Assembly: GCF_018403285.1 (NCBI RefSeq)
Contig: NZ_BOSJ01000002.1
Span: forward strand, 466,035-530,034
Direction of reading: 5' to 3'
From: Paenibacillus sp. J45TS6
GTDB lineage: Bacteria > Bacillota > Bacilli > Paenibacillales > Paenibacillaceae
Length of the DNA stretch: 64,000 nucleotides
This document shows positions 8,274 through 17,048 of the stretch, one piece after another (positions within the stretch are counted from its first letter, which is position 1; each line of letters begins with the position of its first letter). The translations under genes were made by a program, and so were the position numbers. The notes below the pieces were generated by a model. That model was not told where the DNA came from and searched no databases. It worked only from the letters and a program-made list of their open reading frames with translations.

Positions 8274-10096
8274 GAATAGCCCCTCTCTTCCTGTACAAGA
8301 GGCAGAATGAACGTAACTCTTGTTCCTTTTCCAAACTCAGACTCAAGTTCAATGTCCCCGCCATGTGCTTTGACGATTTCCCGGGCAATCGATAAACCGA
8401 GCCCCGTACCGCCCATACTGCGGGCTCTTCCCTTTTCAACACGATAGAATCTTTCGAAGATACGTTCAATATCTTTTTTAGGAATGCCGATCCCGGTATC
8501 CTCAACCGATATAGCTACCCCTTTTTCTACAAGGGAAGCAGCCAAGGTGACACTTCCTCCCTCATTTGAGTATTTGAGGGCATTGGATACCAGATTATCG
8601 AGAAGCTGATCGATCTGATCCCGATCCATGGGTACTTCCAGAACTCCCCGCTCTACAATAACTGCAATACTCATCTGCTTCTGCTGCATCTGGAATGAGA
8701 AGCGATCCGCCACCTCTTCCAGTACATCGATGATTGGAGTAAGCTGCTTACGCAGAGGGGCTTCACTAGAATCAAGCCTTGACAGATGAAGGAGATCGGT
8801 AACCAGTCTGATCATCCGCTCCGTTTCATTTTGGATTACCCCAACAAAACGTCCTCCTAGTTCAGGATCTTCAATCGCTCCATTATCGAGTGCTTCTGCA
8901 TAGCTTTTAATCGTTGTCAGCGGAGTTCTCAGCTCATGGGACACATTGGCCACGAACTCACGCCGTGATGCTTCCAGCTCTTCCTGTTCCGTCACATCCT
9001 GAAGCACAATAATGGTGCCTGTTCCGCCATGCCCTCGCCGATGGACAGGGGTGAACGTCACACGAATCACGAGTGATCCATCCTGACCATGGGGATGAAT
9101 TTGCAAAAGCGTAGAAGCTGTAATGCCGCTCAGCATCGTCTCCGCTTCCTCCACATCAAGTCCGAGCAGGACAGCAAAATGCCTTCCGGTCATTGCAGAT
9201 TCTTCGACGCCCAGCATGAGACTGGCACGTTTATTCACTAGAATAATACGTCCAAGTTCGTCCGTAGCGACAACCCCGTCACTCATATTAGCAAGAATAG
9301 AGGACAGCTTTTCTTTTTCCTCTTCGTTCTCAGATAGTGCCGTTCGTAAACGGCTTGTCATATAATTAAAAGCTTTACTAAGCTGCCCGATCTCATCGGT
9401 TCCATGCACTGGCATTTTGGTGCGGAAATCCCCTTCCGCCACGGCATTTGCCTTTCGTGTTAGTTCCTTGATCGGGGCCGTAATGGTATGTGATAGAATG
9501 ACACCGAGCACAGCAGTTAGACCAAGCGCGATCATGACTCCGGATATAAAAATATTATTGATCCGCTCCATTGTTGTGTATAATTCGTTCATCGAAGCCG
9601 CAATATAGACAGCACCGACGATTTTCCCTCCGGAGGAGACAGGCTTGGCTACTACTTTTTTACGTACATTATCTTCATCAATCACATTTTCTTCATTATC
9701 CCGAATCCCTTGCAGTGCACGGCTGACCACGGTTTGTGTATTTTTACGGCCTATGTAATTGTTGTGCGAGCTAAGGGTTGTCGTCAGTACACGACCACTT
9801 GCATCAAGTACTTGAATCTCTGCACCGCTAATATTAAAAAGGTTATTAACCAGTGTCCCTAGACTTTCGGTTCGTTCTTCACCGGCATCACCGTCTCCGG
9901 TTACGAGTGTCTCCGCTACAAGTACAGACAGCATTTCTGCACGTGCATGCAAATCTTCTGTAAAATTGCTGGTCAGCGACGTTTTCATCGCACTAACAAA
10001 GTAGACACCAATCAGCTGCATTGCTACCAGAATGAGAAGTACGTATACAATAATCAGTTTGGCTTGGACAGTACGAAAAAAAGAAGTCCACTTCAT
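8270..10096 (-). CDS. walK: WalK (YycG/VicK) sensor histidine kinase
   Basis: A 608-residue essential kinase controlling cell-wall hydrolase genes. Two membrane helices (about 13-35 and 183-203) flank an extracellular PAS-like sensor. HAMP follows at about 204-256 and a cytoplasmic PAS at about 262-370. The dimerisation/phosphoacceptor helix carries VSHELRTPLTT with His387. The ATP-binding domain shows DNLVSNALKYS, VEDTGIGIP and GGTGLGLSIA. It begins one base after the walR stop. All catalytic motifs are intact. A 14-base Noc-site-like sequence lies inside the gene at 8376. Confidence 0.98.
   Translation of the reverse strand: MKWTSFFRTVQAKLIIVYVLLILVAMQLIGVYFVSAMKTSLTSNFTEDLHARAEMLSVLVAETLVTGDGDAGEERTESLGTLVNNLFNISGAEIQVLDASGRVLTTTLSSHNNYIGRKNTQTVVSRALQGIRDNEENVIDEDNVRKKVVAKPVSSGGKIVGAVYIAASMNELYTTMERINNIFISGVMIALGLTAVLGVILSHTITAPIKELTRKANAVAEGDFRTKMPVHGTDEIGQLSKAFNYMTSRLRTALSENEEEKEKLSSILANMSDGVVATDELGRIILVNKRASLMLGVEESAMTGRHFAVLLGLDVEEAETMLSGITASTLLQIHPHGQDGSLVIRVTFTPVHRRGHGGTGTIIVLQDVTEQEELEASRREFVANVSHELRTPLTTIKSYAEALDNGAIEDPELGGRFVGVIQNETERMIRLVTDLLHLSRLDSSEAPLRKQLTPIIDVLEEVADRFSFQMQQKQMSIAVIVERGVLEVPMDRDQIDQLLDNLVSNALKYSNEGGSVTLAASLVEKGVAISVEDTGIGIPKKDIERIFERFYRVEKGRARSMGGTGLGLSIAREIVKAHGGDIELESEFGKGTRVTFILPLVQEERGYS
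8376..8389. promoter_or_regulatory. Candidate Noc-binding site inside walK
   Basis: ATTTCCCGGGCAAT matches the Bacillus Noc-binding palindrome ATTTCCCGGGAAAT at 13 of 14 bases. Noc itself is encoded in this window. Noc sites are known to lie inside genes across most of the chromosome, so the location is not a problem. Binding is inferred. Confidence 0.4.
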
Positions 10097-10822
10097 CTAC
10101 AAAACTCCGCTCTTTGAACCTCGAATCAAATAACCAAGTCCCCTGCGTGTCACAATTGTTTCCGGTTTGCTTGGATTTTCTTCAATCTTCTCTCTCAGGC
10201 GCCGAATCGTCACATCCACTGTCCGCACATCACCAAAATATTCAAACCCCCATACCGCCTGCAGCAAATGTTCTCTCGTCATCACTTTGCCTGCATTTTT
10301 GGCCATATAATAGAGCAGTTCATATTCGCGGTGGGTCAGATCAAGCGCTGCTCCGCCTTTGTAAGCCGTATACATATCTGTATCAAAATAAAGATCATGT
10401 AACTTCAGCCCCTGCGGTTCTTCTGCCGAAGATGAGGAATCCACTTGAATTTGTGGTTTTTGTTGTCTGCGCATCTGCGCTTTTACCCGGGCCAGTAGCT
10501 CTCTTGTGCTAAATGGTTTCGTGACATAATCGTCCGCTCCCAGTTCAAGTCCTAACACTTTATCAATCTCCGAATCTTTAGCCGTCAGCATAATAATGCG
10601 GGTTTCAAGCTGCGCTCTTACTTCCCGGCAGACATCCATTCCGTCCTTACCTGGGAGCATTAAATCCAGCAAAATTAAATCCGGTTGTTCAGACAATGCA
10701 AGTTCTACAGCCTGTATGCCGTCAAAGGCACAAGTAACCTGATATCCCTCTTTCTCCAGGTTAAATTTAAGGATATCTGCGATTGGTTGTTCATCATCCA
10801 CTACGAGAATCTTTCCTTGCAT
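10097..10822 (-). CDS. walR: WalR (YycF/VicR) response regulator
   Basis: A 241-residue OmpR-family regulator, partner of WalK. The receiver domain (1-120) has the acidic pocket DDE at 9-11, phosphoacceptor Asp53 in LLDLMLPG and VTKPF. The winged-helix DNA-binding domain follows, with [16 protein letters not shown] and [19 protein letters not shown] start at ATG 10822, which has GCGGAGCG upstream. An in-frame TTG at 10840 has no ribosome site. It is the first gene of the wal operon, downstream of the M23 terminator, so the operon promoter should lie in 10823-10950. Confidence 0.97.
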   Translation of the reverse strand: MQGKILVVDDEQPIADILKFNLEKEGYQVTCAFDGIQAVELALSEQPDLILLDLMLPGKDGMDVCREVRAQLETRIIMLTAKDSEIDKVLGLELGADDYVTKPFSTRELLARVKAQMRRQQKPQIQVDSSSSAEEPQGLKLHDLYFDTDMYTAYKGGAALDLTHREYELLYYMAKNAGKVMTREHLLQAVWGFEYFGDVRTVDVTIRRLREKIEENPSKPETIVTRRGLGYLIRGSKSGVL

Positions 10823-10951
10823 ACAATCGCTCCGCTCCAACGTTTATTTTGTGAAAAAGACCTCGGTCTCGTTTATCTGCTTAATACGATCTATTTTAAC
10901 ACACCTAAACCGGCAGATTCACTAGGTGAAAAGGTCTCCTTTCTCACATAA

Positions 10952-10986
10952 AAAAGCATGATCTGTCTCTATACAGACCATGCTTT
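10952..10986 (-). terminator. Terminator between the M23 peptidase gene and walR
   Basis: On the minus strand AAAGCATGGTCTGT pairs with ACAGATCATGCTTT (one mismatch) and continues TTTTTTATG. It insulates the wal operon from the upstream peptidase gene. Confidence 0.9.
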
Positions 10987-10992
10987 CCTATT

Positions 10993-12474
10993 TTACGGCA
11001 GATATTTCATTGGATTCTGCGCAACACTGTCTTTTTTAATCTCAAAATGAAGGTGTGTACCTGTCGAGCGACCGGTATTTCCCATCACACCGATGATTTC
11101 ACCTTTCTCAACAATCTGGCCTACTTTCACATCGATGCTGTTTAAGTGTCCATACACGGTTTCGTAGCCATTACGGTGATTAATAATAATGACGTTACCA
11201 TACCCGCTTTGCTGTCCGGCAAAAGTAACGACTCCCTCGTCTGATGCTTTAATCGAACGATCTCCGACAAGGTCAATTCCTTTGTGCTGTCTTCCCCATC
11301 GTTGTCCAAAACTGCTGCTTATGACCGCATTCGATACGGGCCAGGTAAACACACCACTGCCTTCCCCGGTAACTTTCGTTCCCTGTATTACAATCTCAGT
11401 TACCGAAGCTTCCAATACTTCTTGTCCAAGCCATTCTTCTTTAACGACTTCGCCATTCTCTTTGGTAATCCGGTAGCTCATTTGTTTTCGTCCTGTTTTC
11501 CCTTCACGGACTACTTTGGTTACTCCTGATTTAAGCTCGTCGCTTTTGCGAACCTCTACCTGTGGTTCGGTAATGACTTCTTCAACCACATGTTCTACCG
11601 TTGTTACCGTAAGTGCTGTTCTCAGTGCAAGTAGATTGATCTGTTGTCCGACCTTAATGAAGTCATTTTTAATGTCTGGGTTAAGGGAACGAATCTCAGC
11701 TAGTGTCATTTGGTGAGTCTTAGCTATGGAGGATAAGGTGTCGCCTTCCTTAACCTGATAAGGAAACTCTTCTTCCACTCCTTCGGTAAGAAGCTTTATT
11801 GCTTCCTCTTCTGTTAACACTTTATTTGGGTCAGCTGTCACTTCTTCAACTGCTACTTCTTCCTTAAGCTGTATAGAAGCGAGTGTAACCTGCTCTTCTT
11901 TGGCCTTCGATGTCTCTTCTTCTGACGAAGTAAAAGCAGCGACCGATTTCACTTTTAACCCCGTATCTAAAGACTCAGCCTTTGCCTCCGCCGGAATATA
12001 CATATCTTTTACGCGCTCCAGAATCTGATCCGCTGTTTCCTGATCTTTTACAATCGCGATCACTTTGTCTCCTATTTTAAGTTCAGCGCCTTCTGCATAA
12101 GCCGTAATCATTCCATCTAGCTTAGCTAGCGTTTCTTCTGTGGTGATGCTTACCGGCTTACTCGTACGGATCTTCTCAAGCGAGATCGCCTCTGTATTCA
12201 GCTTCATAGTAACATCGGGATATTTCTTCTCATATTCCTGTTTCTTCTGATCGTATAGCGAGAGCAGCTCTTCTTCACTAGATAAGGTACCAATCAGTTC
12301 ATCCTTCACATATACGTTGTAATACGGAGTCGTGAGTAACTGATGACCTGCAAATCCTACAGATATCATCATAAAAAAACCTGCTGCAGTAAGCAAAAAC
12401 CATTTGCGCGGTTTCATAAAAATCTTTTTAGTTATGGAAACCGATGTATTCGTGTTGTCTTTCGAACTGCTCAT
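10993..12474 (-). CDS. M23 endopeptidase with LysM and G5 domains
   Basis: A 493-residue secreted or membrane-tethered peptidoglycan hydrolase. Order: short cytoplasmic start, membrane helix or uncleaved signal (about 24-45), a coiled/linker region, LysM (about 238-282, YQVKEGDTLSSIAKTH), G5 (about 287-368), then the M23 lysostaphin-type peptidase (about 385-490). Zinc motifs are present: His397-x3-Asp401 in QHKGIDLVG and HLH in GTHLHFEI (His474, His476). LysM and G5 bind cell-wall glycans. AAAGGAGAG precedes the ATG. It sits directly upstream of walR, so it may belong functionally to WalRK-controlled wall remodelling, but I see no clear WalR box. Confidence 0.93.
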   Translation of the reverse strand: MSSSKDNTNTSVSITKKIFMKPRKWFLLTAAGFFMMISVGFAGHQLLTTPYYNVYVKDELIGTLSSEEELLSLYDQKKQEYEKKYPDVTMKLNTEAISLEKIRTSKPVSITTEETLAKLDGMITAYAEGAELKIGDKVIAIVKDQETADQILERVKDMYIPAEAKAESLDTGLKVKSVAAFTSSEEETSKAKEEQVTLASIQLKEEVAVEEVTADPNKVLTEEEAIKLLTEGVEEEFPYQVKEGDTLSSIAKTHQMTLAEIRSLNPDIKNDFIKVGQQINLLALRTALTVTTVEHVVEEVITEPQVEVRKSDELKSGVTKVVREGKTGRKQMSYRITKENGEVVKEEWLGQEVLEASVTEIVIQGTKVTGEGSGVFTWPVSNAVISSSFGQRWGRQHKGIDLVGDRSIKASDEGVVTFAGQQSGYGNVIIINHRNGYETVYGHLNSIDVKVGQIVEKGEIIGVMGNTGRSTGTHLHFEIKKDSVAQNPMKYLP

Positions 12475-12682
12475 GATTCTCTCCTTTATTCTTACACGCC
12501 TTAGGTATGATGGTTATTGTCACCGGTGTATTATTTGTTATTTATGACATACTTATGAGTCATTTCATTCAATTTCATAGCTGAACTTCATATTTGTGTA
12601 AAAGTGTCAAAATTTTAACCTTTTATACACTTGTATACTCTACCACAGGTTTTCCTTCTCTAGCAACACGGGAAAACATGCC

Positions 12683-12710
12683 AAAAACCCGCGACAAGCG
12701 CGGGTTTCCT
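12683..12710 (-). terminator. Terminator after the membrane hypothetical gene
   Basis: On the minus strand AACCCGCG pairs with CGCGGGTT around CTTGT, followed by TTTTTGG. It lies 10 bases past the stop at 12721. Confidence 0.85.
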
Positions 12711-12720
12711 GAACTTTCCT

Positions 12721-13317
12721 CTATTGTTCTGGCGTCAATATGGCCATAAGCTGCTTATACTCATCTTCCGTAAGGTACTTCGCTATCACCTGTTCCATAT
12801 CTTGCAGTTCTTGTTCTGTAATGCCGTTTTCCATATTACTCGCTATCAATTGCATCTCATCGGTTGGTATTTTGTTCATCAACAAATCAAAAACCTCTGT
12901 CTTTTCTTCATTCGGAATGGTGTCCTTATATTCAGCCATAGCATCTTGTGACATAACCACAGGGTCCTTTGTTTCTTCTGGATTTTCCGTACCTTCATCA
13001 GGACTTTCCGCTAAATCAGGGGCTGAATCCTTCCCACCACTCAAACTTTCAGGTGAGTTACTGCTCTGTTTTTTCGCTGTGTCATCAAGTGTTTTTTTCT
13101 GCTCCTCTGTACTTTCACTCGTATTGCTAGAGTTCATTCCTAAAGCACCTTGAAAAATAGAAGTTAGGCCTGTCGGTTGTCCCTCCCATGCGATATTAAA
13201 ACTAGATAGCAGAGATTCTACATAAGATTGCACAATAAGTCCTGTTGTCAGCAATGTAAGTGTGCTTACCAGCATGACCGTTATTACTATTTTTCCGCAC
13301 CATTTCAGCCATCTCAT
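12721..13317 (-). CDS. Membrane-anchored hypothetical protein with Ser/Glu-rich linker
   Basis: Not a family I recognise. From ATG 13317 the protein has a short basic start (MRWLKWCGK) and one membrane helix (about 10-32). A low-complexity linker rich in Ser, Glu, Asp and Pro follows (about 65-140), then a helical acidic C-terminal domain with repeated DEMQ/EELQDMEQ/EDEYKQL units. ATG 13317 has AGGAGG 9 bases upstream. An in-frame TTG at 13341 also has a good site (GGGAGG), so 8 more residues are possible. It lies alone between purA and the M23 gene with its own terminator. Confidence 0.7.
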   Translation of the reverse strand: MRWLKWCGKIVITVMLVSTLTLLTTGLIVQSYVESLLSSFNIAWEGQPTGLTSIFQGALGMNSSNTSESTEEQKKTLDDTAKKQSSNSPESLSGGKDSAPDLAESPDEGTENPEETKDPVVMSQDAMAEYKDTIPNEEKTEVFDLLMNKIPTDEMQLIASNMENGITEQELQDMEQVIAKYLTEDEYKQLMAILTPEQ

Positions 13318-13479
13318 GATTAAAGGCCTCCTACTGATCAATTCACTTTCCTCCCTGCCCCTCTTTAGAGAAGTAGGAATCATAGAAGTGTATAAAATCA
13401 GTATTGACGCATGTGGCTCTATTCTATCCTTATTTTTTTATATTTTACTAGGGATAAGAATAAGTTTTACTTCGAGCAC

Positions 13480-13535
13480 AAAAAAGCCCTCGACTTCACA
13501 CCTACCTAATTAAAGGTAGATGGAAGACAAGGGCA
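13480..13535 (-). terminator. Strong terminator of purA
   Basis: On the minus strand a long imperfect stem (GCCCTTG...CGAGGGC outer, ATCTACCT/AGGTAGGT inner) closes on TTAATT and is followed by TTTTTTGTG. Confidence 0.9.
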
Positions 13536-13591
13536 TCTATTTAGATTATCGACTCTCCCCAATTAGAGGCAAGTCCATGTTCTATTTTATA

Positions 13592-14878
13592 TTATTCGTA
13601 AATTGGCAGAATCTGATTGGTTTGCTCACGGTTACGACCTACGGAAAAAATAGCAATTGGAATTCCTGTCAGTTCAGACACACGGGTTACATAATTGCGT
13701 GTATTTTCGGGAAGGTCTTCTAATTTCTTAGCTGATGTAATATCTTCGCTCCAGCCTGGCATCTCTTCATATACGGCTTCACATTCAGCCAACATTTTCA
13801 GGCTAGCCGGATAATGAGTAATGAATTCACCGCGATATTTGTATCCTACGCAGATTTTTACAGTATCAAGACCTGTAAGCACATCTAAAGAGTTCAAGGA
13901 TAAGCCAGTGATTCCGCTGACACGGCGCGCATGACGTACAACAACACTATCGAACCAGCCCACACGGCGTGCACGACCTGTTACCGTACCATACTCATGA
14001 CCTTTTTCACGAATATAGTCGCCGACTTCGTTATTAAGTTCGGTTGGGAAAGGTCCATCGCCAACACGAGTTGTATACGATTTAGCAACACCAATAACCT
14101 CTTTAATCTTAGATGGTCCAACGCCTGAACCAATACATACACCGCCTGCAGACGGGTTAGAAGAGGTTACGTATGGATAGGTACCTTGGTCGATATCGAG
14201 CATTACCCCTTGTGCACCTTCAAACAATACCCGTTTATTCTCATCAATAGCATTGTTAAGAACAACGGATGTATCGGTCACATAAGGACGAATAAATTCA
14301 GCATACTCGAGGTATTGCTTCAGAATTTCTTCTACATCAAGCGGCTCTGCACCGTACACTTGCTGAATTACTTGGTTTTTCTCTTTGACCATATGACGCA
14401 GTTTCAGTTCAAATTCCTCTGCATCCATGAGGTCCGCAATTCGGATCCCGTTACGAGCTGCTTTGTCCATGTAAGCCGGACCGATCCCTTTACGCGTCGT
14501 ACCAATTTTATTTGGACCTTTACGCTCTTCCTCAAGTTCATCGAGAACCATATGATATGGCAAGATGACATGAGCACGATCACTAATAACTAAGTTCTTC
14601 GTAGAGAATCCATTATCATGTATATACGTAATTTCTTTAATTAGCGCCTCCGGGTTTACAACCATACCGTTCCCAATGACACATGTTTTATCTTCATAGA
14701 AAACACCGGATGGAATTAAGCTGAGCTTATATTTCTTATCGTCAATCAGGATTGTATGACCTGCATTATTACCTCCTTGGTAGCGAGCTACAACTTCCGC
14801 ACTTTCCGCCAAATAATCGGTAATTTTGCCTTTGCCTTCGTCTCCCCATTGTGTCCCCACAACGACTACTGTTGACAT
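13592..14878 (-). CDS. purA: Adenylosuccinate synthetase
   Basis: A 428-residue enzyme that joins IMP and aspartate using GTP, the first committed step from IMP to AMP. The N-terminus [20 protein letters not shown] carries the phosphate-binding GDEGKGK loop. GGNNAGHTI holds the catalytic His. [11 protein letters not shown], the IMP-binding SSNPSAGG and [11 protein letters not shown] also fit. ATG 14878 is chosen over the in-frame ATG at 14884 because GGGGG is 7 bases from it. It is monocistronic, with paired PurR boxes about 230-270 bases upstream and a long leader. Confidence 0.98.
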   Translation of the reverse strand: MSTVVVVGTQWGDEGKGKITDYLAESAEVVARYQGGNNAGHTILIDDKKYKLSLIPSGVFYEDKTCVIGNGMVVNPEALIKEITYIHDNGFSTKNLVISDRAHVILPYHMVLDELEEERKGPNKIGTTRKGIGPAYMDKAARNGIRIADLMDAEEFELKLRHMVKEKNQVIQQVYGAEPLDVEEILKQYLEYAEFIRPYVTDTSVVLNNAIDENKRVLFEGAQGVMLDIDQGTYPYVTSSNPSAGGVCIGSGVGPSKIKEVIGVAKSYTTRVGDGPFPTELNNEVGDYIREKGHEYGTVTGRARRVGWFDSVVVRHARRVSGITGLSLNSLDVLTGLDTVKICVGYKYRGEFITHYPASLKMLAECEAVYEEMPGWSEDITSAKKLEDLPENTRNYVTRVSELTGIPIAIFSVGRNREQTNQILPIYE

Positions 14879-15027
14879 ATTCATTCCCCCGTAAATGTAA
14901 ATTACAAACTTTGTTTATTATATTCACTTGGCATTGGTGTCTTCATTCATAGTATTCGTAGCTGTCCATGAACAATTCATAAAACGTCAGAGTAGTAAAA
15001 AACCTGCGTTACTTCATTCTTCACGTT

Positions 15028-15068
15028 ACAGATCATTAAATCTGTACGCTTGCTGCTAAAAGCAGCAA
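15028..15068 (-). other. Two perfect hairpins in the purA leader
   Basis: TTGCTGCT-aaa-AGCAGCAA (15050-15068) and ACAGAT-cattaa-ATCTGT (15028-15045) lie side by side in the roughly 230-base leader between the predicted start site and purA. Neither is followed by a T-run, and they match no riboswitch I know. They may stabilise or fold the leader. Confidence 0.4.
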
Positions 15069-15105
15069 TTCAAGTTTACCAGTCGCCCAAAGCAAAGTCA
15101 AACAT

Positions 15106-15149
15106 AAAAACGAACAATTATACATAACTTAAATATATTGTTCGGGAAT
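15106..15149 (-). promoter_or_regulatory. PurR operator (two inverted PurBoxes) and purA promoter
   Basis: AAAAACGAACAAT (15106-15118) and ATTGTTCGGGAAT (15137-15149) are inverted PurBoxes with 18 bases between them. Each is one base off the Bacillus consensus AWWWCCGAACWWT. A TATAAT -10 box for purA (minus, 15122-15117) overlaps the inner box. PurR bound here would block transcription when PRPP is low, as known for Bacillus purA. The boxes are seen; the regulation is by homology. Confidence 0.8.
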
Positions 15150-15162
15150 AGGAGTGGTTGTC

Positions 15163-15209
15163 CAAAAAAAATCCACTGTCCAGTGCAAAATAACACTAGT
15201 CAGTGGATC
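15163..15209 (-). terminator. Terminator of the dnaC operon
   Basis: On the minus strand ATCCACTGACTAGTG pairs with CACTGGACAGTGGAT, with mismatches, across an 8-base loop. It runs into a T-run of eight bases. Confidence 0.9.
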
Positions 15210-15241
15210 TCTTATCCATCTATCTTACAAATCCAAATGGA

Positions 15242-16603
15242 TTACCCAGCAAAGGCATCCGCATGAACTCGCTCATAGTTTACGAACTTATTAAAGTTTT
15301 TCAAGAATACGAGTTCAACGGTTCCCACCGGACCATTACGCTGTTTAGCAATAATGATCTCGATAATATTTTTCTTCTCAGTATCCTGATTATAGTAATC
15401 ATCACGATACAAAAAGGCAACAATATCAGCATCTTGCTCGATGGAACCTGATTCACGAAGGTCACTCATCATCGGACGTTTATCCTGCCGCTGCTCTACA
15501 CCACGGCTAAGCTGCGAGAGCGCAATAACAGGAACGTCTAGTTCACGAGCAATTTGCTTTAGTGTACGAGAGATTTCGGATACTTCCTGCTGACGGTTCT
15601 CGCCGCTCTTGCCGCGCCCCTGAATCAGCTGGAGGTAATCGATCACAATCATACCGAGGCCCTTTTCCTTTTTAAGACGGCGACATTTAGCCCGAATATC
15701 CGCAACGGTGATTCCTGGTGTATCATCAATGTAAATCTCTGCTTCTGATAAAGCAGCAATCCCCATTGTCAGCTTGGACCAATCGTCGTCACCTTTAAAC
15801 TCCCCGTTACGCATGACATTCGCATCGAGGTTAGCTTCTGCACAGATCATCCGCTGTACCAGCTGAGCGGCTGACATCTCGAGACTAAAGATAGCTACCG
15901 TCTCATTTGCTCTTACCGCTACGTTCTGTGCGATGTTGAGGGCAAATGCCGTCTTCCCTACAGAAGGACGTGCCGCAACGATGATGAGGTCATTTCGCTG
16001 AAAACCACTCGTCATTTTGTCCAAATCCACAAAGCCGGAAGGAATCCCTGTTGTATTCCCCTTGTTCTGATAAAGGGTCTCTACTTTATCAAACACTTCC
16101 ATGAGCACATCTCTAATGGCGATAAAGCCGCTGCTAGAACGGCGATTGGAAATCTCAAGGATTTTCCGTTCGGCATCACTAAGCATTCCTGACACATCTT
16201 CTCCGCCAGCATACCCTTCACTTACAATGGTAGTCGCTGTTCGAATCAGTCTGCGGAGCATCGATTTTTCTTCAATAATCTGCGCATAATAATCCACGTT
16301 AGCCGCTGTTGGAACAGCTTGAGCCAATTTTGCAAGGTAACTTACCCCGCCGATATCCTCAAGCTGCCCTTTATCCTGCATAAGCGAGGTGAGCGTAATA
16401 AGGTCAATTGGCTGGTTATCTTCACTAAGCTGAATCATGGATTCATAGATTAACTGATGAGACTTGTCGTAGAAATCTTCAGTCGATACCCGCTCCATAG
16501 CGGTAATCAAAGCCTCTGCTTGTAAAAGAATAGCACCTAGAACGGCCTGCTCTGCTTCAAGGTTTTGCGGTGGAACCCGGTCGAAATAAATCTCGCCGCC
16601 CAT
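15242..16603 (-). CDS. dnaC: Replicative DNA helicase (DnaB family)
   Basis: A 453-residue hexameric fork helicase, called DnaC in Bacillus and DnaB in E. coli. The N-terminal primase-interacting domain is about 1-150. The RecA-like motor has Walker A ARPSVGKTAF (about 211-220, Lys217), Walker B GMIVIDYLQL, and LSQLSRGVEQR with arginine-finger region LRESGSIEQDAD. It follows rplI with a one-base gap, and its ribosome site lies inside the rplI stop region. It is the last gene of the mazG-like/yybS/gdpP/rplI/dnaC unit. Confidence 0.98.
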   Translation of the reverse strand: MGGEIYFDRVPPQNLEAEQAVLGAILLQAEALITAMERVSTEDFYDKSHQLIYESMIQLSEDNQPIDLITLTSLMQDKGQLEDIGGVSYLAKLAQAVPTAANVDYYAQIIEEKSMLRRLIRTATTIVSEGYAGGEDVSGMLSDAERKILEISNRRSSSGFIAIRDVLMEVFDKVETLYQNKGNTTGIPSGFVDLDKMTSGFQRNDLIIVAARPSVGKTAFALNIAQNVAVRANETVAIFSLEMSAAQLVQRMICAEANLDANVMRNGEFKGDDDWSKLTMGIAALSEAEIYIDDTPGITVADIRAKCRRLKKEKGLGMIVIDYLQLIQGRGKSGENRQQEVSEISRTLKQIARELDVPVIALSQLSRGVEQRQDKRPMMSDLRESGSIEQDADIVAFLYRDDYYNQDTEKKNIIEIIIAKQRNGPVGTVELVFLKNFNKFVNYERVHADAFAG

Positions 16604-16604
16604 C

Positions 16605-17048
16605 TTATTCCTCCGTCACTTGGACCTTGAGCGTGGCTTTGACATCCGGATGGAGTTTGACACTCATCTTTGTAACCCCAAGGGTACGAATCGGTTCATC
16701 CAGCTCGATTTTCCGTTTATCAATCTTATAACCTTGCTTGCCCAGTGCTTCCGCGATCTGTTTGCTTGTAATGGCACCAAACAATTTACCGCCTTCACCC
16801 GCTTTTGCTTTCAGTTCCACCGTTAAAGTCTCCAGCTTTTTACCGAGTGCTACAGCTTCTTCTTTTTCTTGCTGTTTACGTTTCTCTTCCGCAGCATTTT
16901 GGTTTTCCAAAACTTTTACATTACCTTCTGTTGCCGGACGTGCAAGTCCTCTTGGCAGCAAGAAGTTTGATGCGTAACCTTCAGACACCTCTTTAACTTG
17001 ACCTTTTTTCCCTTGACCTTTTACATCTTTTATAAAAATGACTTTCAT
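16605..17048 (-). CDS. rplI: 50S ribosomal protein L9
   Basis: A 147-residue L9 with the canonical start [20 protein letters not shown], the rRNA-binding N domain (about 1-45, including [14 protein letters not shown]), a long connecting helix (about 45-75) and a C-terminal domain ending LKVQVTEE. Its ATG overlaps the gdpP stop by four bases, so translation is coupled. Confidence 0.98.
   Translation of the reverse strand: MKVIFIKDVKGQGKKGQVKEVSEGYASNFLLPRGLARPATEGNVKVLENQNAAEEKRKQQEKEEAVALGKKLETLTVELKAKAGEGGKLFGAITSKQIAEALGKQGYKIDKRKIELDEPIRTLGVTKMSVKLHPDVKATLKVQVTEE

Noticed and set aside
12740-13153. 137-codon plus-strand frame rich in Ser and Cys
   Set aside because: Antisense of the Ser/Glu-rich linker of the membrane hypothetical; low-complexity artefact.
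14879-15110. Purine riboswitch in the purA leader
   Set aside because: The three-way junction and conserved loop sequences of purine riboswitches are absent; only two simple hairpins are seen.
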